A stretch of 64,000 nt of DNA. Origin: Gallionellaceae bacterium. GTDB lineage: Bacteria > Pseudomonadota > Gammaproteobacteria > Burkholderiales > Gallionellaceae. Below, piece by piece: positions 48,587 through 58,854 of this stretch (its first letter is position 1; each line of letters starts with the position of its first letter). The notes below the pieces were generated by a model. That model did no database searches. It was not told the DNA's origin and was given only the letters and a program-made list of their open reading frames with translations. The translations under genes were made by a program, and so were the position numbers. The DNA lies in the NCBI GenBank assembly GCA_030834965.1, contig JAUQWW010000049.1:39609-103608 (forward strand). Direction: 5' to 3'.

Positions 48587-49579
48587 ATGAATACGCGATT
48601 TCGGGCCTACCGGATTTTTGATCAGGATGGAAAATCCGCTGGGCGCTTCGTTGAATTGACCCTGGATGAGCTTGATCGCGGCGATGTGGTGATCCGCACT
48701 GCCTATTCCAGCGTGAATTACAAGGATGCACTGGCGGCGACGGGCGCGGGCAAGGTCATCCGGCGCTTTCCCTGTGTTGGCGGGGTGGATGCGGCAGGCG
48801 TGGTGGAATCGTCGCAGGACGCGCGTTTCAAGCCGGGCGATGAAGTGATCGTCACCGGATACGACATTGGGGTCGCGCACGACGGCGGGTTTGCTGAATA
48901 TGTGCGTGTCCCGGCTGACTGGGTGGTGCCGCTGCCCCAAGGGTTGACTCTGTCGGAGGCGATGGCACTGGGCACGGCGGGTTTCACTGCAGCGCTGGCG
49001 ATTCATCGCCTGGAACAGAACGAGCTGTCACCAGAAAAGGGCAGGGTCATCGTTACCGGCGCGAGCGGCGGGGTCGGCAGCCTGGCCATCCAGATGCTGG
49101 CGCAACTGGGTTACCACGTGGTGGCGCTGACCGGAAAAGACAGCGAACATGAATATCTGAAGGAACTGGGCGCGCATGAGGTGTTGTCGCACAGCGCGAT
49201 TGATTTGAGCAGCACGCGTCCGCTTGAATCGGCGCAGTGGGCGGGGGCGCTGGATGCGGTCGGCGGGGCAACGCTGGCCTGGCTGACGCGCACCATGCAG
49301 CAGAATGGGGTGATTGCCAGCTTTGGCAATGCGGGCGGGGCGGAATTGCACACCACGGTATATCCGTTCATCCTGCGTGGTGTGCGTCTGATCGGCATTG
49401 ACTCGGCGGCCACTGCGCGGCCGCTGCGCGAAAAAATATGGCAGCGCTTGGCGCATGACCTGCGCCCGGCTCAACTCGAAGGGATTGTGCGCACCATTCC
49501 GTTCATGCAATTGCCCGAGGTGTTTCAGAGCATGCTGCACGGGCAATCGCACGGGCGCACCGTGGTGAAAATTGGCTGA
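48587..49579 (+). CDS. acrylyl-CoA reductase AcuI/YhdH-type MDR oxidoreductase
   Basis: 330 residues, zinc-independent medium-chain reductase. NADPH-binding VIVTGASGGVGSLAIQMLAQ near residue 150, YSSVNYKDALAATGAGKVIR and the C-terminal SHGRTVVKI match YhdH/AcuI, which reduces acrylyl-CoA to propionyl-CoA. GGGGGAGAG precedes the ATG at 10 bp from the previous gene. The link to its neighbours is not obvious. Confidence 0.88.
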   Translation: MNTRFRAYRIFDQDGKSAGRFVELTLDELDRGDVVIRTAYSSVNYKDALAATGAGKVIRRFPCVGGVDAAGVVESSQDARFKPGDEVIVTGYDIGVAHDGGFAEYVRVPADWVVPLPQGLTLSEAMALGTAGFTAALAIHRLEQNELSPEKGRVIVTGASGGVGSLAIQMLAQLGYHVVALTGKDSEHEYLKELGAHEVLSHSAIDLSSTRPLESAQWAGALDAVGGATLAWLTRTMQQNGVIASFGNAGGAELHTTVYPFILRGVRLIGIDSAATARPLREKIWQRLAHDLRPAQLEGIVRTIPFMQLPEVFQSMLHGQSHGRTVVKIG

Positions 49580-49610
49580 CGCTTCCTGTCCACGTCTATC
49601 CATTATCGCG

Positions 49611-49619
49611 TGTTATAAT
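49611..49619 (+). promoter_or_regulatory. extended -10 promoter of tRNA-Leu
   Basis: TGTTATAAT: a perfect TATAAT (49614-49619) with the TGn extension. No good -35 is needed or seen. Predicted start lies about 10 bp before the tRNA. Confidence 0.65.
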
Positions 49620-49635
49620 TACGCGCCAGGAACAG

Positions 49636-49720
49636 GCGAATGTGGCGGAATTGGTAGACGCACTGGATTTAGGTTCCAGCGGGGCAACCCGTGCGAGTTC
49701 GAGTCTCGCCTTTCGCACCA
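49636..49720 (+). tRNA. tRNA-Leu(UAG)
   Basis: 85-nt cloverleaf with CCA encoded. Acceptor GCGAATG pairs with CTTTCGC (one T-T mismatch). Anticodon arm CTGGA-TTTAGGT-TCCAG gives anticodon UAG. A variable arm and GTTCGAGTC in the T-arm fit a class II leucine tRNA. It is 35 bp upstream of tig and may share its transcript. Confidence 0.95.
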
Positions 49721-49755
49721 ACTAAAAATTTATATAAACATCAAGGAAAGCCAGC

Positions 49756-51060
49756 ATGTCGAGTGTAGAAAATCTGGGCGCATTGGAGCGCCGCCTGAAT
49801 GCATTGATCCCCCAGCAGCAGATTCGTGGCGAAATCGAAGCGCGCCTGAAGCGTTTGGGGCGCACAGCCAAAATACGCGGGTTCCGGCCGGGCAAGGTGC
49901 CGTTCAAGGTTCTGGAGCAGCAGTATGGCGCACAAATACACCAGGAGGTGCTGGGCGACGCCTTGCAGCGTTCATTCGCCGAGGCAACGCGGGCCAACAG
50001 CCTTAAAGTTGCAGGCTATCCCAATTTTGAAGTCAAGACCGCCGATCCGGCCGCCGAGCACATCGAATACAGCGCAACTTTTGAGGTCTATCCAGAGATC
50101 GCCTTCGGCGATATTGGTGCGGAAAGCGTAGAACGCGCAATTTATACACTGAGCGAAGCCGATATCGACCATACGATCGCCACGCTGCGCAAGCAGCGTG
50201 CGGTATTCGAGAAGACCGACCGTGCGGCGCAAAACGAGGATCAGGTGCGTCTCGATTTCACAGGCAAACTGAATGGCGTGGTGTTCGAAGGCGGCGAGGC
50301 CAAGGATTTTGCGGTGGTGCTGGGCCTGGGGCGCATGTTGCCGGATTTCGAAAGTGCCATCATTGGCATGAAAGCGGGGCAGACCAAGTCTTTCGACATG
50401 ACTTTCCCGGCGGATTATCACGGCAAAGATGTGGCGGGCAAGCAGGTTACCTTTACCATTACGCTGCATGCAGTGGAGGCGCCACGCCTGCCAGAGCTGG
50501 ATGCTGAATTTGCCAAGTCGCTTGGCATCGCAGATGGTGACTTGAACAAGCTCAGGTCAGAAATCCGCGAAAACCTGGAGCGTGAGATCGAGCGCCGCCT
50601 CAAGCTGCGCAACAAGGAAAGTGCAATGGACGTGTTGCTGAAAATCAGCCAGCTGGATGTGCCCAAGGCTATGGTGGATTGGGAAGTGCAAAGTCTGATG
50701 AAGCAGGCCATGCGCGACATGGAAGAGCGCGGCATGAAAGTGCCCACTGGCATGTCATTGCCACCCGATCTCTTCAAGGAGAATGCGGAAAGGCGTGTCA
50801 AACTGGGGTTGATCCTGGCAGAGCTGGTCAAGAAACATGACCTGGGCGCCAAGCCCGAGCAGGTCAAGGCGCTGGTTCAGGATTACGCGCGGAGTTTTGA
50901 GCAGCCGGAAGAAGTGGTAAAGTGGTACTACGGCGATCCGTCTCGCTTGCAGGAAGTGAACAATCTGGTGCTGGAAGATAATATGGTGGCGTGGGTGATG
51001 GGTGCTGCCAAGGTAACTGACAAGGCGATGGATTTCAACGAATTAATGGGGAAAGATTAA
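49756..51060 (+). CDS. tig: trigger factor
   Basis: 434 residues. Ribosome-associated chaperone and peptidyl-prolyl isomerase. The N-terminal ribosome-binding domain contains the signature-like [17 protein letters not shown] (residues about 41-57); the PPIase domain (about 155-240) shows [19 protein letters not shown] and [13 protein letters not shown]; a long helical C-domain follows. Its stop overlaps the clpP start. Heads the standard tig-clpP-clpX-lon run. Confidence 0.96.
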   Translation: MSSVENLGALERRLNALIPQQQIRGEIEARLKRLGRTAKIRGFRPGKVPFKVLEQQYGAQIHQEVLGDALQRSFAEATRANSLKVAGYPNFEVKTADPAAEHIEYSATFEVYPEIAFGDIGAESVERAIYTLSEADIDHTIATLRKQRAVFEKTDRAAQNEDQVRLDFTGKLNGVVFEGGEAKDFAVVLGLGRMLPDFESAIIGMKAGQTKSFDMTFPADYHGKDVAGKQVTFTITLHAVEAPRLPELDAEFAKSLGIADGDLNKLRSEIRENLEREIERRLKLRNKESAMDVLLKISQLDVPKAMVDWEVQSLMKQAMRDMEERGMKVPTGMSLPPDLFKENAERRVKLGLILAELVKKHDLGAKPEQVKALVQDYARSFEQPEEVVKWYYGDPSRLQEVNNLVLEDNMVAWVMGAAKVTDKAMDFNELMGKD

Positions 51061-51689
51061 TGATGCGTAGCGATTCGCCGCAAAGAAATATGGAGCCCCA
51101 GGACATCGGCATGATCCCGATGGTGATTGAAACCAGCGGGCGCGGGGAGCGCGCCTACGACATCTACTCGCGCCTGCTCAAGGAGCGGGTTGTGTTTCTG
51201 GTGGGGCCGATCAATGACGCCGTCGCCAATCTGGTGGTGGCGCAGTTGCTGTTTCTCGAGTCTGAAAACCCTGACAAGGAAATCCACCTTTACATCAACT
51301 CGCCCGGCGGTTCCATTTCTGCAGGGATGGCGATTTACGATACGATGCAGTTCATCAAGCCGGATGTGTCCACGCTGTGCGTCGGCATAGCGGCATCCAT
51401 GGGCGCCTTCCTGCTGCAGGCGGGAGCCAAGGGCAAGCGCTTTGTGCTGCCCAATTCCACGGTGATGATTCACCAGCCGCTGGGCGGTTTTCAGGGGCAG
51501 GCGACGGATATCGAGATTCACGCAAAATATATTTTGAGTTTGCGCGAGCGTCTGTATATCCTGATGGCGCAGCATACCGGCCGCAGTGTCGAGGAGATTG
51601 CCCGCGACAGCGAGCGCGATAAATTCCTCAACGCGTCTGAAGCGGTAGAATACGGCTTGGTTGACAAGGTGCTGGACAAACGCATTTAA
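51060..51689 (+). CDS. clpP: ATP-dependent Clp protease proteolytic subunit
   Basis: 209 residues. Serine peptidase forming the double-ring chamber. The triad is intact: Ser in [11 protein letters not shown], His in [11 protein letters not shown] and Asp in [19 protein letters not shown] short N-terminal propeptide is present ([10 protein letters not shown]). Start at 51060 or 51063 cannot be told apart. It overlaps the tig stop by one base. Confidence 0.97.
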   Translation: MMRSDSPQRNMEPQDIGMIPMVIETSGRGERAYDIYSRLLKERVVFLVGPINDAVANLVVAQLLFLESENPDKEIHLYINSPGGSISAGMAIYDTMQFIKPDVSTLCVGIAASMGAFLLQAGAKGKRFVLPNSTVMIHQPLGGFQGQATDIEIHAKYILSLRERLYILMAQHTGRSVEEIARDSERDKFLNASEAVEYGLVDKVLDKRI

Positions 51690-51746
51690 CGTGAAACTCG
51701 CGTGGCGAGATTTTCCCTTACGGGGAAAAGCTGGAGAGATAACCAG

Positions 51747-51779
51747 CCACTAGGTTGTCGTTTGTTGACAACCTGGTGG
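51747..51779. promoter_or_regulatory. hairpin in the clpP-clpX leader
   Basis: CCAC-T-AGGTTGTC (51747-51759) pairs with GACAACCT-G-GTGG (51767-51779) around a 7-nt loop, 12 base pairs with one mismatch. A second smaller hairpin (TTTTCCC/GGGAAAA) lies near 51711-51728. No T-tract follows, so these look like mRNA leader or processing structures rather than a terminator. Confidence 0.5.
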
Positions 51780-51844
51780 AATGGCTAGTAGTTCTATCAG
51801 GGAAAGAATGGTGTTGCTCCGATTAAATTACAGCGAGGGTTCAA

Positions 51845-53101
51845 ATGTCGTCGGATAAGAACAAGGGTGATAAGTTGCTGTACTGCTCGTTTTGCGGCAA
51901 GAGCCAGCATGAAGTGCGCAAACTGATTGCAGGTCCTTCTGTGTTTGTGTGCGATGAATGCATCGAGCTGTGCAATGACATTATCCGTGAGGAAACCCAG
52001 AGCGGGGCAGCAAGCAAGGCGGAGAAGAGTGATCTGCCGGTGCCGCACGAAATCCGTGCCAGCCTTGACGAGTATGTGATCGGCCAGGAGCAGGCCAAGA
52101 AAATTCTGTCCGTTGCGGTGTACAACCACTACAAGCGCTTGAAAAGCACGGACAAGGACGGGGTGGAGTTGTCCAAGAGCAACATCTTATTGGTCGGTCC
52201 GACCGGCTCCGGCAAGACCCTTCTTGCACAGACATTGGCGCGCCTGCTCAATGTGCCGTTCGTGATGGCGGATGCTACCACGCTGACCGAGGCAGGTTAT
52301 GTCGGCGAGGATGTCGAGAACATCATTCAGAAGCTGTTGCAGGCGTGTGACTACGATGTGGAACGCGCACAGCGCGGCATCGTCTATATCGACGAGATCG
52401 ACAAGATTTCGCGTAAATCGGACAACCCGTCGATCACCCGTGACGTATCTGGCGAAGGAGTGCAGCAGGCGCTGCTGAAGCTGATCGAGGGAACCAAGGC
52501 ATCGGTGCCGCCGCAGGGTGGGCGCAAGCATCCGAACACCGAATTTTTGCAGGTGGACACCACCAACATCCTGTTCATTTGCGGCGGTGCGTTCGATGGC
52601 CTGGAGAAAGTCATACGCAGCCGTTCAGAAAAGGCTGGCATAGGCTTCGGCGCCAGTCTTGCCAAGCGGGATGACAAGAAGGATGTGGGCGCGGTGCTGC
52701 GTGAAGTGGAGCCGGAAGATTTGATCAAGTTCGGTCTGATTCCAGAATTCGTTGGCCGTCTCCCGGTGATCGCTACGCTGGAAGAGCTTGACGAATCAGC
52801 GTTGATTCAGATCCTGACCGAGCCCAAGAATGCCCTGACCAAGCAATATCAGAAACTGTTCGCCATGGAAAATGTGGAGCTGGAGTTCCGTGAGGGAGTA
52901 TTGCAGGCTATCGCCAAGAAGGCGCTGGCGCGCAAGGCTGGCGCACGCGGCCTGCGCTCGATTCTCGAACATGCTTTGCTCGACATTATGTTTGACTTGC
53001 CTTCCATTGAAAATGTTAATAAGGTCGTGCTGGACGAAAACAGTGCAAGCGGGGAAATTCAGCCGATGGTCATATACGCTGACACACCCAAGGCCGCTTA
53101 G
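51845..53101 (+). CDS. clpX: ATP-dependent Clp protease ATPase subunit ClpX
   Basis: 418 residues. AAA+ unfoldase that feeds ClpP. Zinc-binding Cys4 ([17 protein letters not shown] ... CDECIELC), Walker A GPTGSGKT, pore loop GYVGEDVEN, Walker B YIDEIDKI and the ClpP-docking IGF loop (AGIGFGASL) are present. It lies 155 bp after clpP. Confidence 0.97.
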   Translation: MSSDKNKGDKLLYCSFCGKSQHEVRKLIAGPSVFVCDECIELCNDIIREETQSGAASKAEKSDLPVPHEIRASLDEYVIGQEQAKKILSVAVYNHYKRLKSTDKDGVELSKSNILLVGPTGSGKTLLAQTLARLLNVPFVMADATTLTEAGYVGEDVENIIQKLLQACDYDVERAQRGIVYIDEIDKISRKSDNPSITRDVSGEGVQQALLKLIEGTKASVPPQGGRKHPNTEFLQVDTTNILFICGGAFDGLEKVIRSRSEKAGIGFGASLAKRDDKKDVGAVLREVEPEDLIKFGLIPEFVGRLPVIATLEELDESALIQILTEPKNALTKQYQKLFAMENVELEFREGVLQAIAKKALARKAGARGLRSILEHALLDIMFDLPSIENVNKVVLDENSASGEIQPMVIYADTPKAA

Positions 53102-53253
53102 TGCTTCACTGAGGGTGTTTCTGAAATTCCGGATTCAAGAGTGCTGTAGTCTGTGATGTACCTGTTTGATTGTAATGATAAGGTTTTCGTAACGCCGCTT
53201 CACGATGTTGTTGGATTTTTTGAAGTTCCCATAACGAGGGTGATGCGCAGCAA

Positions 53254-53281
53254 CTTGAATTATTTCGCTGCGCCCTCATCT
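53254..53281 (+). promoter_or_regulatory. sigma-32-like heat-shock promoter of lon
   Basis: CTTGAAT (53254-53260; consensus CTTGAAA), 13-nt spacer, CCTCATCT (53274-53281; consensus CCCCATNT). It ends 35 bp before the lon start in the 215-bp clpX-lon gap. lon is a known heat-shock gene in proteobacteria. No other strong motif seen in the gap. Confidence 0.65.
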
Positions 53282-53316
53282 AACTGTCACGTTAACTCAC
53301 TTGAAGAATCCATACC

Positions 53317-55734
53317 ATGACTGAACACGACATTAATACACCCGCTGTCCCCGGTCTGTTTCCGCTGCTTCCTTTGCGCGATGTGGTGGTGTTCCCCCAC
53401 ATGGTCATCCCGCTGTTTGTCGGGCGCGCCAAGTCGATCAAGGCGCTTGAGTCCGCGATGGAAGCGAACAAGAGCATCGTGCTGGTGGCACAAAAATCCG
53501 CCGCCAAGGACGAGCCGTCCACCGACGACCTGTATCGCATCGGCAGCATCGCGAATATCCTGCAGATGCTCAAGTTGCCGGATGGCACTGTCAAGGTTTT
53601 GGTGGAAGGCACGCAGCGCGCCAAGGTGCTGCGAGTACTGGATGAGAAGACGTATTTCGATGCAGATATCGAGCCGGTGCCTGCGGATGACAACCTGGGT
53701 CACGAGGCCGAGGCGATGCGCCGTGCCTTGATCAACCAGTTCGATCAGTATGTCAAACTCAACAAGAAAATCCCCCCGGAAATCCTGACTTCGCTCGCAG
53801 GGATCGACGATGCTGGACGGCTGGCGGATACCATCGCCGCACATTTGCCGCTCAAGCTGGAGCAGAAGCAGGAAGTCCTGGAAATCTTTGACGTGCGCCA
53901 GCGTCTTGAGCATCTACTGGGTCTGCTGGAGGCAGAGCTCGATATTCTGCAGGTGGAAAAACGCATCCGTGGGCGCGTTAAACGCCAGATGGAAAAGAGC
54001 CAGCGCGAGTATTACCTGAACGAGCAGGTGAAGGCGATCCAGAAAGAATTGGGCGAGGGCGAAGAAGGCGCAGACATCGATGAGTTGGAAAAGAAGATCA
54101 AAGCCGCTCACATGCCCAAGGAGGCGCGTGCCAAGGCCGAGGCTGAGATGAAGAAGCTGCGCCTGATGTCGCCCATGTCAGCCGAGGCGACCGTTGTGCG
54201 CAATTATATTGATGTGCTGGTAGGATTGCCGTGGAAGAAGAAAACCAAGATTTGCACTGACCTGAAGACTGCGGAAGAAGTGCTGGAAGCCGACCACTAT
54301 GGGTTGGAAAAGGTCAAAGAACGTATTGTTGAATATCTTGCTGTGCAACAGCGTGTAGACAAAATGAAGGCACCGATCCTGTGCCTGGTCGGCCCACCGG
54401 GCGTGGGCAAGACTTCGCTGGGACAATCGATCGCGCGTGCAACCAACCGCAAGTTTGTGCGCATGTCGCTGGGTGGCGTGCGTGACGAGTCGGAAATCCG
54501 CGGCCACCGCCGTACCTATATCGGTTCCATGCCGGGCAAGATTTTGCAGAACATGACCAAGGTGGCGGTGAAGAACCCGTTGTTCCTGCTCGATGAAGTG
54601 GACAAGATGGGGATGGATTTCCGGGGCGATCCTTCCTCCGCACTGCTGGAGGTGCTCGATCCGGAACAGAATCATACTTTTGTCGACCACTATGTTGAGG
54701 TCGAATATGACTTGTCCGATGTGATGTTTGTGGCCACCGCAAACAGCATGAATATTCCGGCTCCCTTATTGGATCGCATGGAAATCATTCATGTGTCGAG
54801 CTATACCGAGGAAGAGAAAGTCAACATTGCAACCCGCTACCTGCTTCCAAAGGCATCAAGGAACAACGGGCTGAAGCCTGAAGAAATCAATATTTCCGAA
54901 AGCGCCATCCGCGACATTCTGCGCTATTACACGCGGGAGGCGGGAGTGCGTGGTTTGGAGCGTGAACTGTCAAAAATATGCCGCAAGGTAGTCAAGTCTC
55001 TGCTGCTCAAGGGACGTGATACGAAGGTGGTTGTGAATTCACGCAATCTGGACAAATACCTCGGTGTGCGGCGCTACTCTTATGGCATCGCGGAAAAGGT
55101 CAATCAGGTCGGTCAAGTGACTGGCCTGGCCTGGACCGAAGTCGGCGGCGAATTGCTGACCATTGAAACAGCCGTGCTGCCAGGCAAGGGCAAAACCACG
55201 ACCACCGGCAAGCTGGGCGAGGTGATGCAGGAATCTATCCAGGCGGCACTCAGCGTGGTGCGCAGTCGTGCGCGCGGCTTGGGTATCGCCGACGATTTCT
55301 ACCAGAAGACAGACTTGCATATCCACCTGCCCGAAGGCGCTACACCCAAGGATGGGCCGAGCGCAGGCGTTGGCATATGCACGGCGATGGTTTCAGCACT
55401 GACCGGTATCCCGGTGCGTGCTGATGTGGCGATGACCGGAGAGATCACGTTACGTGGCGAGGTGTTGCCGATAGGCGGACTGAAGGAAAAGCTGCTTGCT
55501 GCACAACGCGGCGGCATCAAGGTTGTACTGATTCCGGAAGAGAACACCAAGGATCTTGTGGAAATCCCGGATAACGTAAAGAACAAGCTGGATATTCACC
55601 CGGTCAAATGGATCGATCAGGTACTGGAGATGGCGTTGGAACGCAAACCGGAATCGTTGCCGGAATCGGCGCCGGTAGTGAGTTCCATTCCGGTTACAGA
55701 TGAATCTCACGCGCCTGCTCTGATCAAGCATTGA
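53317..55734 (+). CDS. lon: ATP-dependent protease La
   Basis: 805 residues. N-terminal substrate-recognition domain ([20 protein letters not shown]), AAA+ ATPase (Walker [10 protein letters not shown] near residue 355, [10 protein letters not shown]) and C-terminal protease with the Ser-Lys dyad (catalytic Ser in [10 protein letters not shown] near 680, Lys in [10 protein letters not shown]). Degrades misfolded and regulatory proteins. Start codon ATG at 53317 follows the heat-shock-type promoter. Confidence 0.97.
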   Translation: MTEHDINTPAVPGLFPLLPLRDVVVFPHMVIPLFVGRAKSIKALESAMEANKSIVLVAQKSAAKDEPSTDDLYRIGSIANILQMLKLPDGTVKVLVEGTQRAKVLRVLDEKTYFDADIEPVPADDNLGHEAEAMRRALINQFDQYVKLNKKIPPEILTSLAGIDDAGRLADTIAAHLPLKLEQKQEVLEIFDVRQRLEHLLGLLEAELDILQVEKRIRGRVKRQMEKSQREYYLNEQVKAIQKELGEGEEGADIDELEKKIKAAHMPKEARAKAEAEMKKLRLMSPMSAEATVVRNYIDVLVGLPWKKKTKICTDLKTAEEVLEADHYGLEKVKERIVEYLAVQQRVDKMKAPILCLVGPPGVGKTSLGQSIARATNRKFVRMSLGGVRDESEIRGHRRTYIGSMPGKILQNMTKVAVKNPLFLLDEVDKMGMDFRGDPSSALLEVLDPEQNHTFVDHYVEVEYDLSDVMFVATANSMNIPAPLLDRMEIIHVSSYTEEEKVNIATRYLLPKASRNNGLKPEEINISESAIRDILRYYTREAGVRGLERELSKICRKVVKSLLLKGRDTKVVVNSRNLDKYLGVRRYSYGIAEKVNQVGQVTGLAWTEVGGELLTIETAVLPGKGKTTTTGKLGEVMQESIQAALSVVRSRARGLGIADDFYQKTDLHIHLPEGATPKDGPSAGVGICTAMVSALTGIPVRADVAMTGEITLRGEVLPIGGLKEKLLAAQRGGIKVVLIPEENTKDLVEIPDNVKNKLDIHPVKWIDQVLEMALERKPESLPESAPVVSSIPVTDESHAPALIKH

Positions 55735-55793
55735 CGCGGTATGTGCGGGTTTGTTTAAGTTGTGGCGATTTCCAAAAAAAGTTTTTGAATTGC

Positions 55794-55822
55794 TTGACCC
55801 GGCTGAGAACCCTTGATATAAA
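55794..55822 (+). promoter_or_regulatory. sigma-70 promoter of hupB
   Basis: TTGACC (55794-55799), 17-nt spacer, TATAAA (55817-55822), 56 bp before the hupB start. A strong match. Confidence 0.75.
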
Positions 55823-55877
55823 GCCGTTGCAGGGTTTTCCTGTCAAATTCAACCAACACGCAAAAGGGGACGCTTAT

Positions 55878-56150
55878 ATGAACAAATCTGAACTGATTGA
55901 TGCGATTGCAAAGTCTGCCGATATTTCCAAGGCAGCTGCAGGTCGTGCGTTGGACGCTACTGTAGAGGCAGTAAAAAAATCTTTGAAGAAAGGTGATCTG
56001 GTTACCTTGGTTGGTTTTGGTACATTTTATGTAGGCAAACGTGCTGCGCGTAATGGCCGCAATCCACGCACTGGCGCCACAATCAAGATCAAGGCAGCAA
56101 AAGTACCGAAATTCCGCGCTGGCAAAGGCTTGAAGGATGCGTTAAACTAA
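55878..56150 (+). CDS. hupB: DNA-binding protein HU-beta
   Basis: 90 residues with [39 protein letters not shown] and the standard C-terminal end. It follows lon, the usual lon-hupB order, and is followed 10 bp later by a tRNA gene. AAAAGGGG lies before the ATG at 55878; the upstream open frame has no family sequence. Confidence 0.95.
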   Translation: MNKSELIDAIAKSADISKAAAGRALDATVEAVKKSLKKGDLVTLVGFGTFYVGKRAARNGRNPRTGATIKIKAAKVPKFRAGKGLKDALN

Positions 56151-56160
56151 CGATCTTCTA

Positions 56161-56236
56161 GGGTGCTTAGCTCAGCTGGTAGAGCGTCGCCCTTACAAGG
56201 CGAATGTCGGGGGTTCGATCCCCTCAGCACCCACCA
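56161..56236 (+). tRNA. tRNA-Val(UAC)
   Basis: 76-nt cloverleaf with encoded CCA. Acceptor GGGTGCT pairs with AGCACCC, anticodon arm TCGCC-CTTACAA-GGCGA gives anticodon UAC, T-arm GGGGGTTCGATCCCCT. It lies between hupB and a terminator. Confidence 0.96.
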
Positions 56237-56254
56237 GTTTGATCTATAAGATTT

Positions 56255-56285
56255 AAGGGGACAGGCTAAGCCTGTCCCCTTTTTC
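56255..56285 (+). terminator. rho-independent terminator after tRNA-Val
   Basis: AAGGGGACAGG/CCTGTCCCCTT stem, short loop, then a T-run from about 56280. Ends the hupB-tRNA-Val unit. Confidence 0.9.
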
Positions 56286-56362
56286 TTTCTTGCCACAATT
56301 TGCTGCTTTAGCAAAATATCTAACATGTTCATACACAAGGCATTGGATACATCTGACGGGCA

Positions 56363-56536
56363 TTACCGCTCATCCGGAATATCCGACCACTCGCCCCATA
56401 AGCATTGACTCCATTCGGGCCACTCAATAATCTGCAAGCGCTTGGCAAACCTGCCGGAAGGCAGGGGCGCAAAGTTAACAGCCTGATGATAACTAATGGT
56501 GGCGAGTCTGCGACACAGGTGGTCGTCTGTGCGCAT
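56363..56536 (-). CDS. possible small protein gene (57 aa)
   Basis: On the minus strand an ATG at 56536 opens 57 codons to TAA at 56363, with GGGAGG about 10 nt upstream. The product is Trp/Leu-rich (RLQIIEWPEWSQCLWGEW near the C-terminus). No family recognised. It fills much of the 389-bp gap between the terminator and the secretion genes; the rest of that gap shows no clear promoter. Chance open frame cannot be excluded. Confidence 0.4.
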   Translation of the reverse strand: MRTDDHLCRRLATISYHQAVNFAPLPSGRFAKRLQIIEWPEWSQCLWGEWSDIPDER

Positions 56537-56674
56537 GAACTATTGCCTCCCACAGGATGAAGGTGAAATTTTCCTAATCATTATCCGGGATTGAAGTTAT
56601 GCCACGTCATCAATGAATCCGGCTTAATGTTTACACCGCGCGGATATTTTTGCACTTAGGCCGAATCGACAATT

Positions 56675-58852
56675 ATGACTACAGCCAATAATAACGGAGA
56701 GGGAGTAACGGGATCCCCGTTGGGTGAAGAATCCTGGAGACGACACGACCCGCTGTTGTCATCGCTCATTGAGATTGCCCGTTTTCACGGGCGAGGCATG
56801 ACGCCCGAGGGTTTTCTTGCTGGCCTGCCTCTTCCAGAAGGCCGGCTTACGCCGGGCTTGTTGCGGCGCGCTGCAGCGCGCGCAGGACTCGCTTCCCGCA
56901 TTTCGCGCAGGCCGTTGGATGCAATTCGCGAAGAACTGCTTCCGGTCATTTTGCTGCTGAAAGACAATGATTCATGCATCCTGCTCGGCGTGAGCAAGGA
57001 TCGCACCCGGGCCCGTGTTGTCTTTCCCGAAGCGGGCCAGGGTGCAACCGAGATCGAGCTGGAAAGGCTTGTGTCCATCTACAGCGGCTACTGCATTTTT
57101 GTCCGTCCCCGCTTTCGCTTTGATACTCGTGCGCCGGAGATACGCTCGGTCGTCAATCGCCACTGGTTCTGGGGCGCGCTCTGGAGCAACGCGCAGCTTT
57201 ACAGAGATGTACTGGCCGCGGCTTTCCTCATCAACATAATAGCCATCGTCGTTCCATTTTTTACCCTCAACGTCTATGACAGGGTTGTCCCGAACAATGC
57301 ATTTGAAACCTTGTGGACGCTGGCATTGGGGGTCATCATGGTCATCGCTGTCGACTTCGGGTTGCGCATGGTGCGGGGATATGTGCTCGATGTGGCCGGC
57401 AAGCGGGTTGATATCGATCTTTCCGCGCTGATCATGGAGCGTGTTCTCGGCATGCAGATGGTTAACCGGCCGGCTTCAGTTGGTTCTTTTGCGGCCAATC
57501 TGCGGGCCTTCGAGTCGGTTCGCGATTTCATTACGTCTACTACAGTCACTGCTTTCATCGATTTGCCCTTTGCCATCATTTTCCTCGCGCTTATTTTCTG
57601 GTTGGGGTGGATGTTGGCCATACCGCTGCTCGTTGCCATGGTCGGGCTCGTTCTTTACGCGCTGATGCTTCAGCCGAAAATGCAGGCACTAACCGAAACT
57701 ACCTACCGCGCAACAGCGACGCGCAACTCCACGCTGATCGAGAGCCTGGTGGGCATTGAAACCATAAAGACGCAGTGTGCGGAAGGAGTGATGCAGCGCA
57801 AGTGGGAGCGCTCGGTGGCATATCTGGCCAGGGTTGGGGCTGATCTGCGCTACTTGTCCTCGTCGGTGGTGAATGGCAGCGGCTCGGTTCAGCAACTGGT
57901 TACCGTTGCAATTGTCATTATTGGCGTCTATCTCATATCGGATCATAAGTTGTCCATGGGCGGATTGATTGCCTGCGTGATGCTTTCATCGCGGGCGCTT
58001 GCGCCTTTCGCACAGATAGCCTCGCTGCTTACCCAGTATCAGAATGCGGCCATGGCCTTGGCCGCATTGGACAAGGTGGTTGCCCAGCCAGTCGAGCGGC
58101 CCGAAAACGCAGCTTTTATTCGCCGTGAACGCATCAAGGGCGACATCGAGTTCAGCCACGTCAAGTTTTCCTATCCCGGCGGATCGTCCGAAGTTCTCAG
58201 TGATCTCAGCTTCCGCATCAAGGAAGGAGAGCATGTTGCGATCATCGGCAAGGTAGGTTCAGGAAAATCCACTATCAATCGTCTCATTCTTGGCCTCTAT
58301 CAGCCGGACGAAGGCAGCATCAAGATCGATGGAGTCGATATTCGTCAGCTTGACCCGGCTGAGATACGCAAGGCTGCTGGTTACGTACCGCAGGATGTCA
58401 CGCTGTTCTATGGTTCGCTGCGCGAAAACATCACCATCGGCATGCCCCATGTGGAAGATCACGCCATCCTGCAGGCCGCCGAGATTGCGGGGCTGCAGGA
58501 GATGGTCGGCAATCATCCCAAGGGGTTTGATATGCCTATTGGCGAGCGCGGCGAGTCGCTGTCGGGCGGCCAGCGCCAGTCGGTTGCGATTGCCCGTGCC
58601 TTTGTGCATGAGCCCAGCCTGCTTCTTCTGGACGAACCCAGCAGCGCGATGGATAGTTCCACGGAAGAGGTGCTCAAGGCGCGGCTGGCGGCTTACGCCA
58701 AGGGCCGCACCATGATCCTGGTTACCCACCGCAATTCATTGCTTTATCTGGTGGACCGTCTGATTGTCATCGATCGGGGCAAGGTGGTTGCGGATGGACC
58801 CAAGGCACAGGTTACGGAAGCGCTGCGCACCGGCAAAGTAGGGCGGGGCTGA
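56675..58852 (+). CDS. type I secretion ABC transporter, LapB-like
   Basis: 725 residues. Residues about 20-150 resemble the C39-like (non-cleaving) domain of RTX exporters; no catalytic Cys is seen. Six transmembrane helices (about 180-450) are followed by the ABC domain with Walker A GKVGSGKST, signature LSGGQRQ and Walker B LLLLDEPSSAMD. Exports RTX/adhesin substrates across the inner membrane, coupled to the HlyD-like protein next to it (2 bp gap). A TolC-like outer membrane partner is not in the window. Confidence 0.92.
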   Translation: MTTANNNGEGVTGSPLGEESWRRHDPLLSSLIEIARFHGRGMTPEGFLAGLPLPEGRLTPGLLRRAAARAGLASRISRRPLDAIREELLPVILLLKDNDSCILLGVSKDRTRARVVFPEAGQGATEIELERLVSIYSGYCIFVRPRFRFDTRAPEIRSVVNRHWFWGALWSNAQLYRDVLAAAFLINIIAIVVPFFTLNVYDRVVPNNAFETLWTLALGVIMVIAVDFGLRMVRGYVLDVAGKRVDIDLSALIMERVLGMQMVNRPASVGSFAANLRAFESVRDFITSTTVTAFIDLPFAIIFLALIFWLGWMLAIPLLVAMVGLVLYALMLQPKMQALTETTYRATATRNSTLIESLVGIETIKTQCAEGVMQRKWERSVAYLARVGADLRYLSSSVVNGSGSVQQLVTVAIVIIGVYLISDHKLSMGGLIACVMLSSRALAPFAQIASLLTQYQNAAMALAALDKVVAQPVERPENAAFIRRERIKGDIEFSHVKFSYPGGSSEVLSDLSFRIKEGEHVAIIGKVGSGKSTINRLILGLYQPDEGSIKIDGVDIRQLDPAEIRKAAGYVPQDVTLFYGSLRENITIGMPHVEDHAILQAAEIAGLQEMVGNHPKGFDMPIGERGESLSGGQRQSVAIARAFVHEPSLLLLDEPSSAMDSSTEEVLKARLAAYAKGRTMILVTHRNSLLYLVDRLIVIDRGKVVADGPKAQVTEALRTGKVGRG

Positions 58853-58854
58853 TC

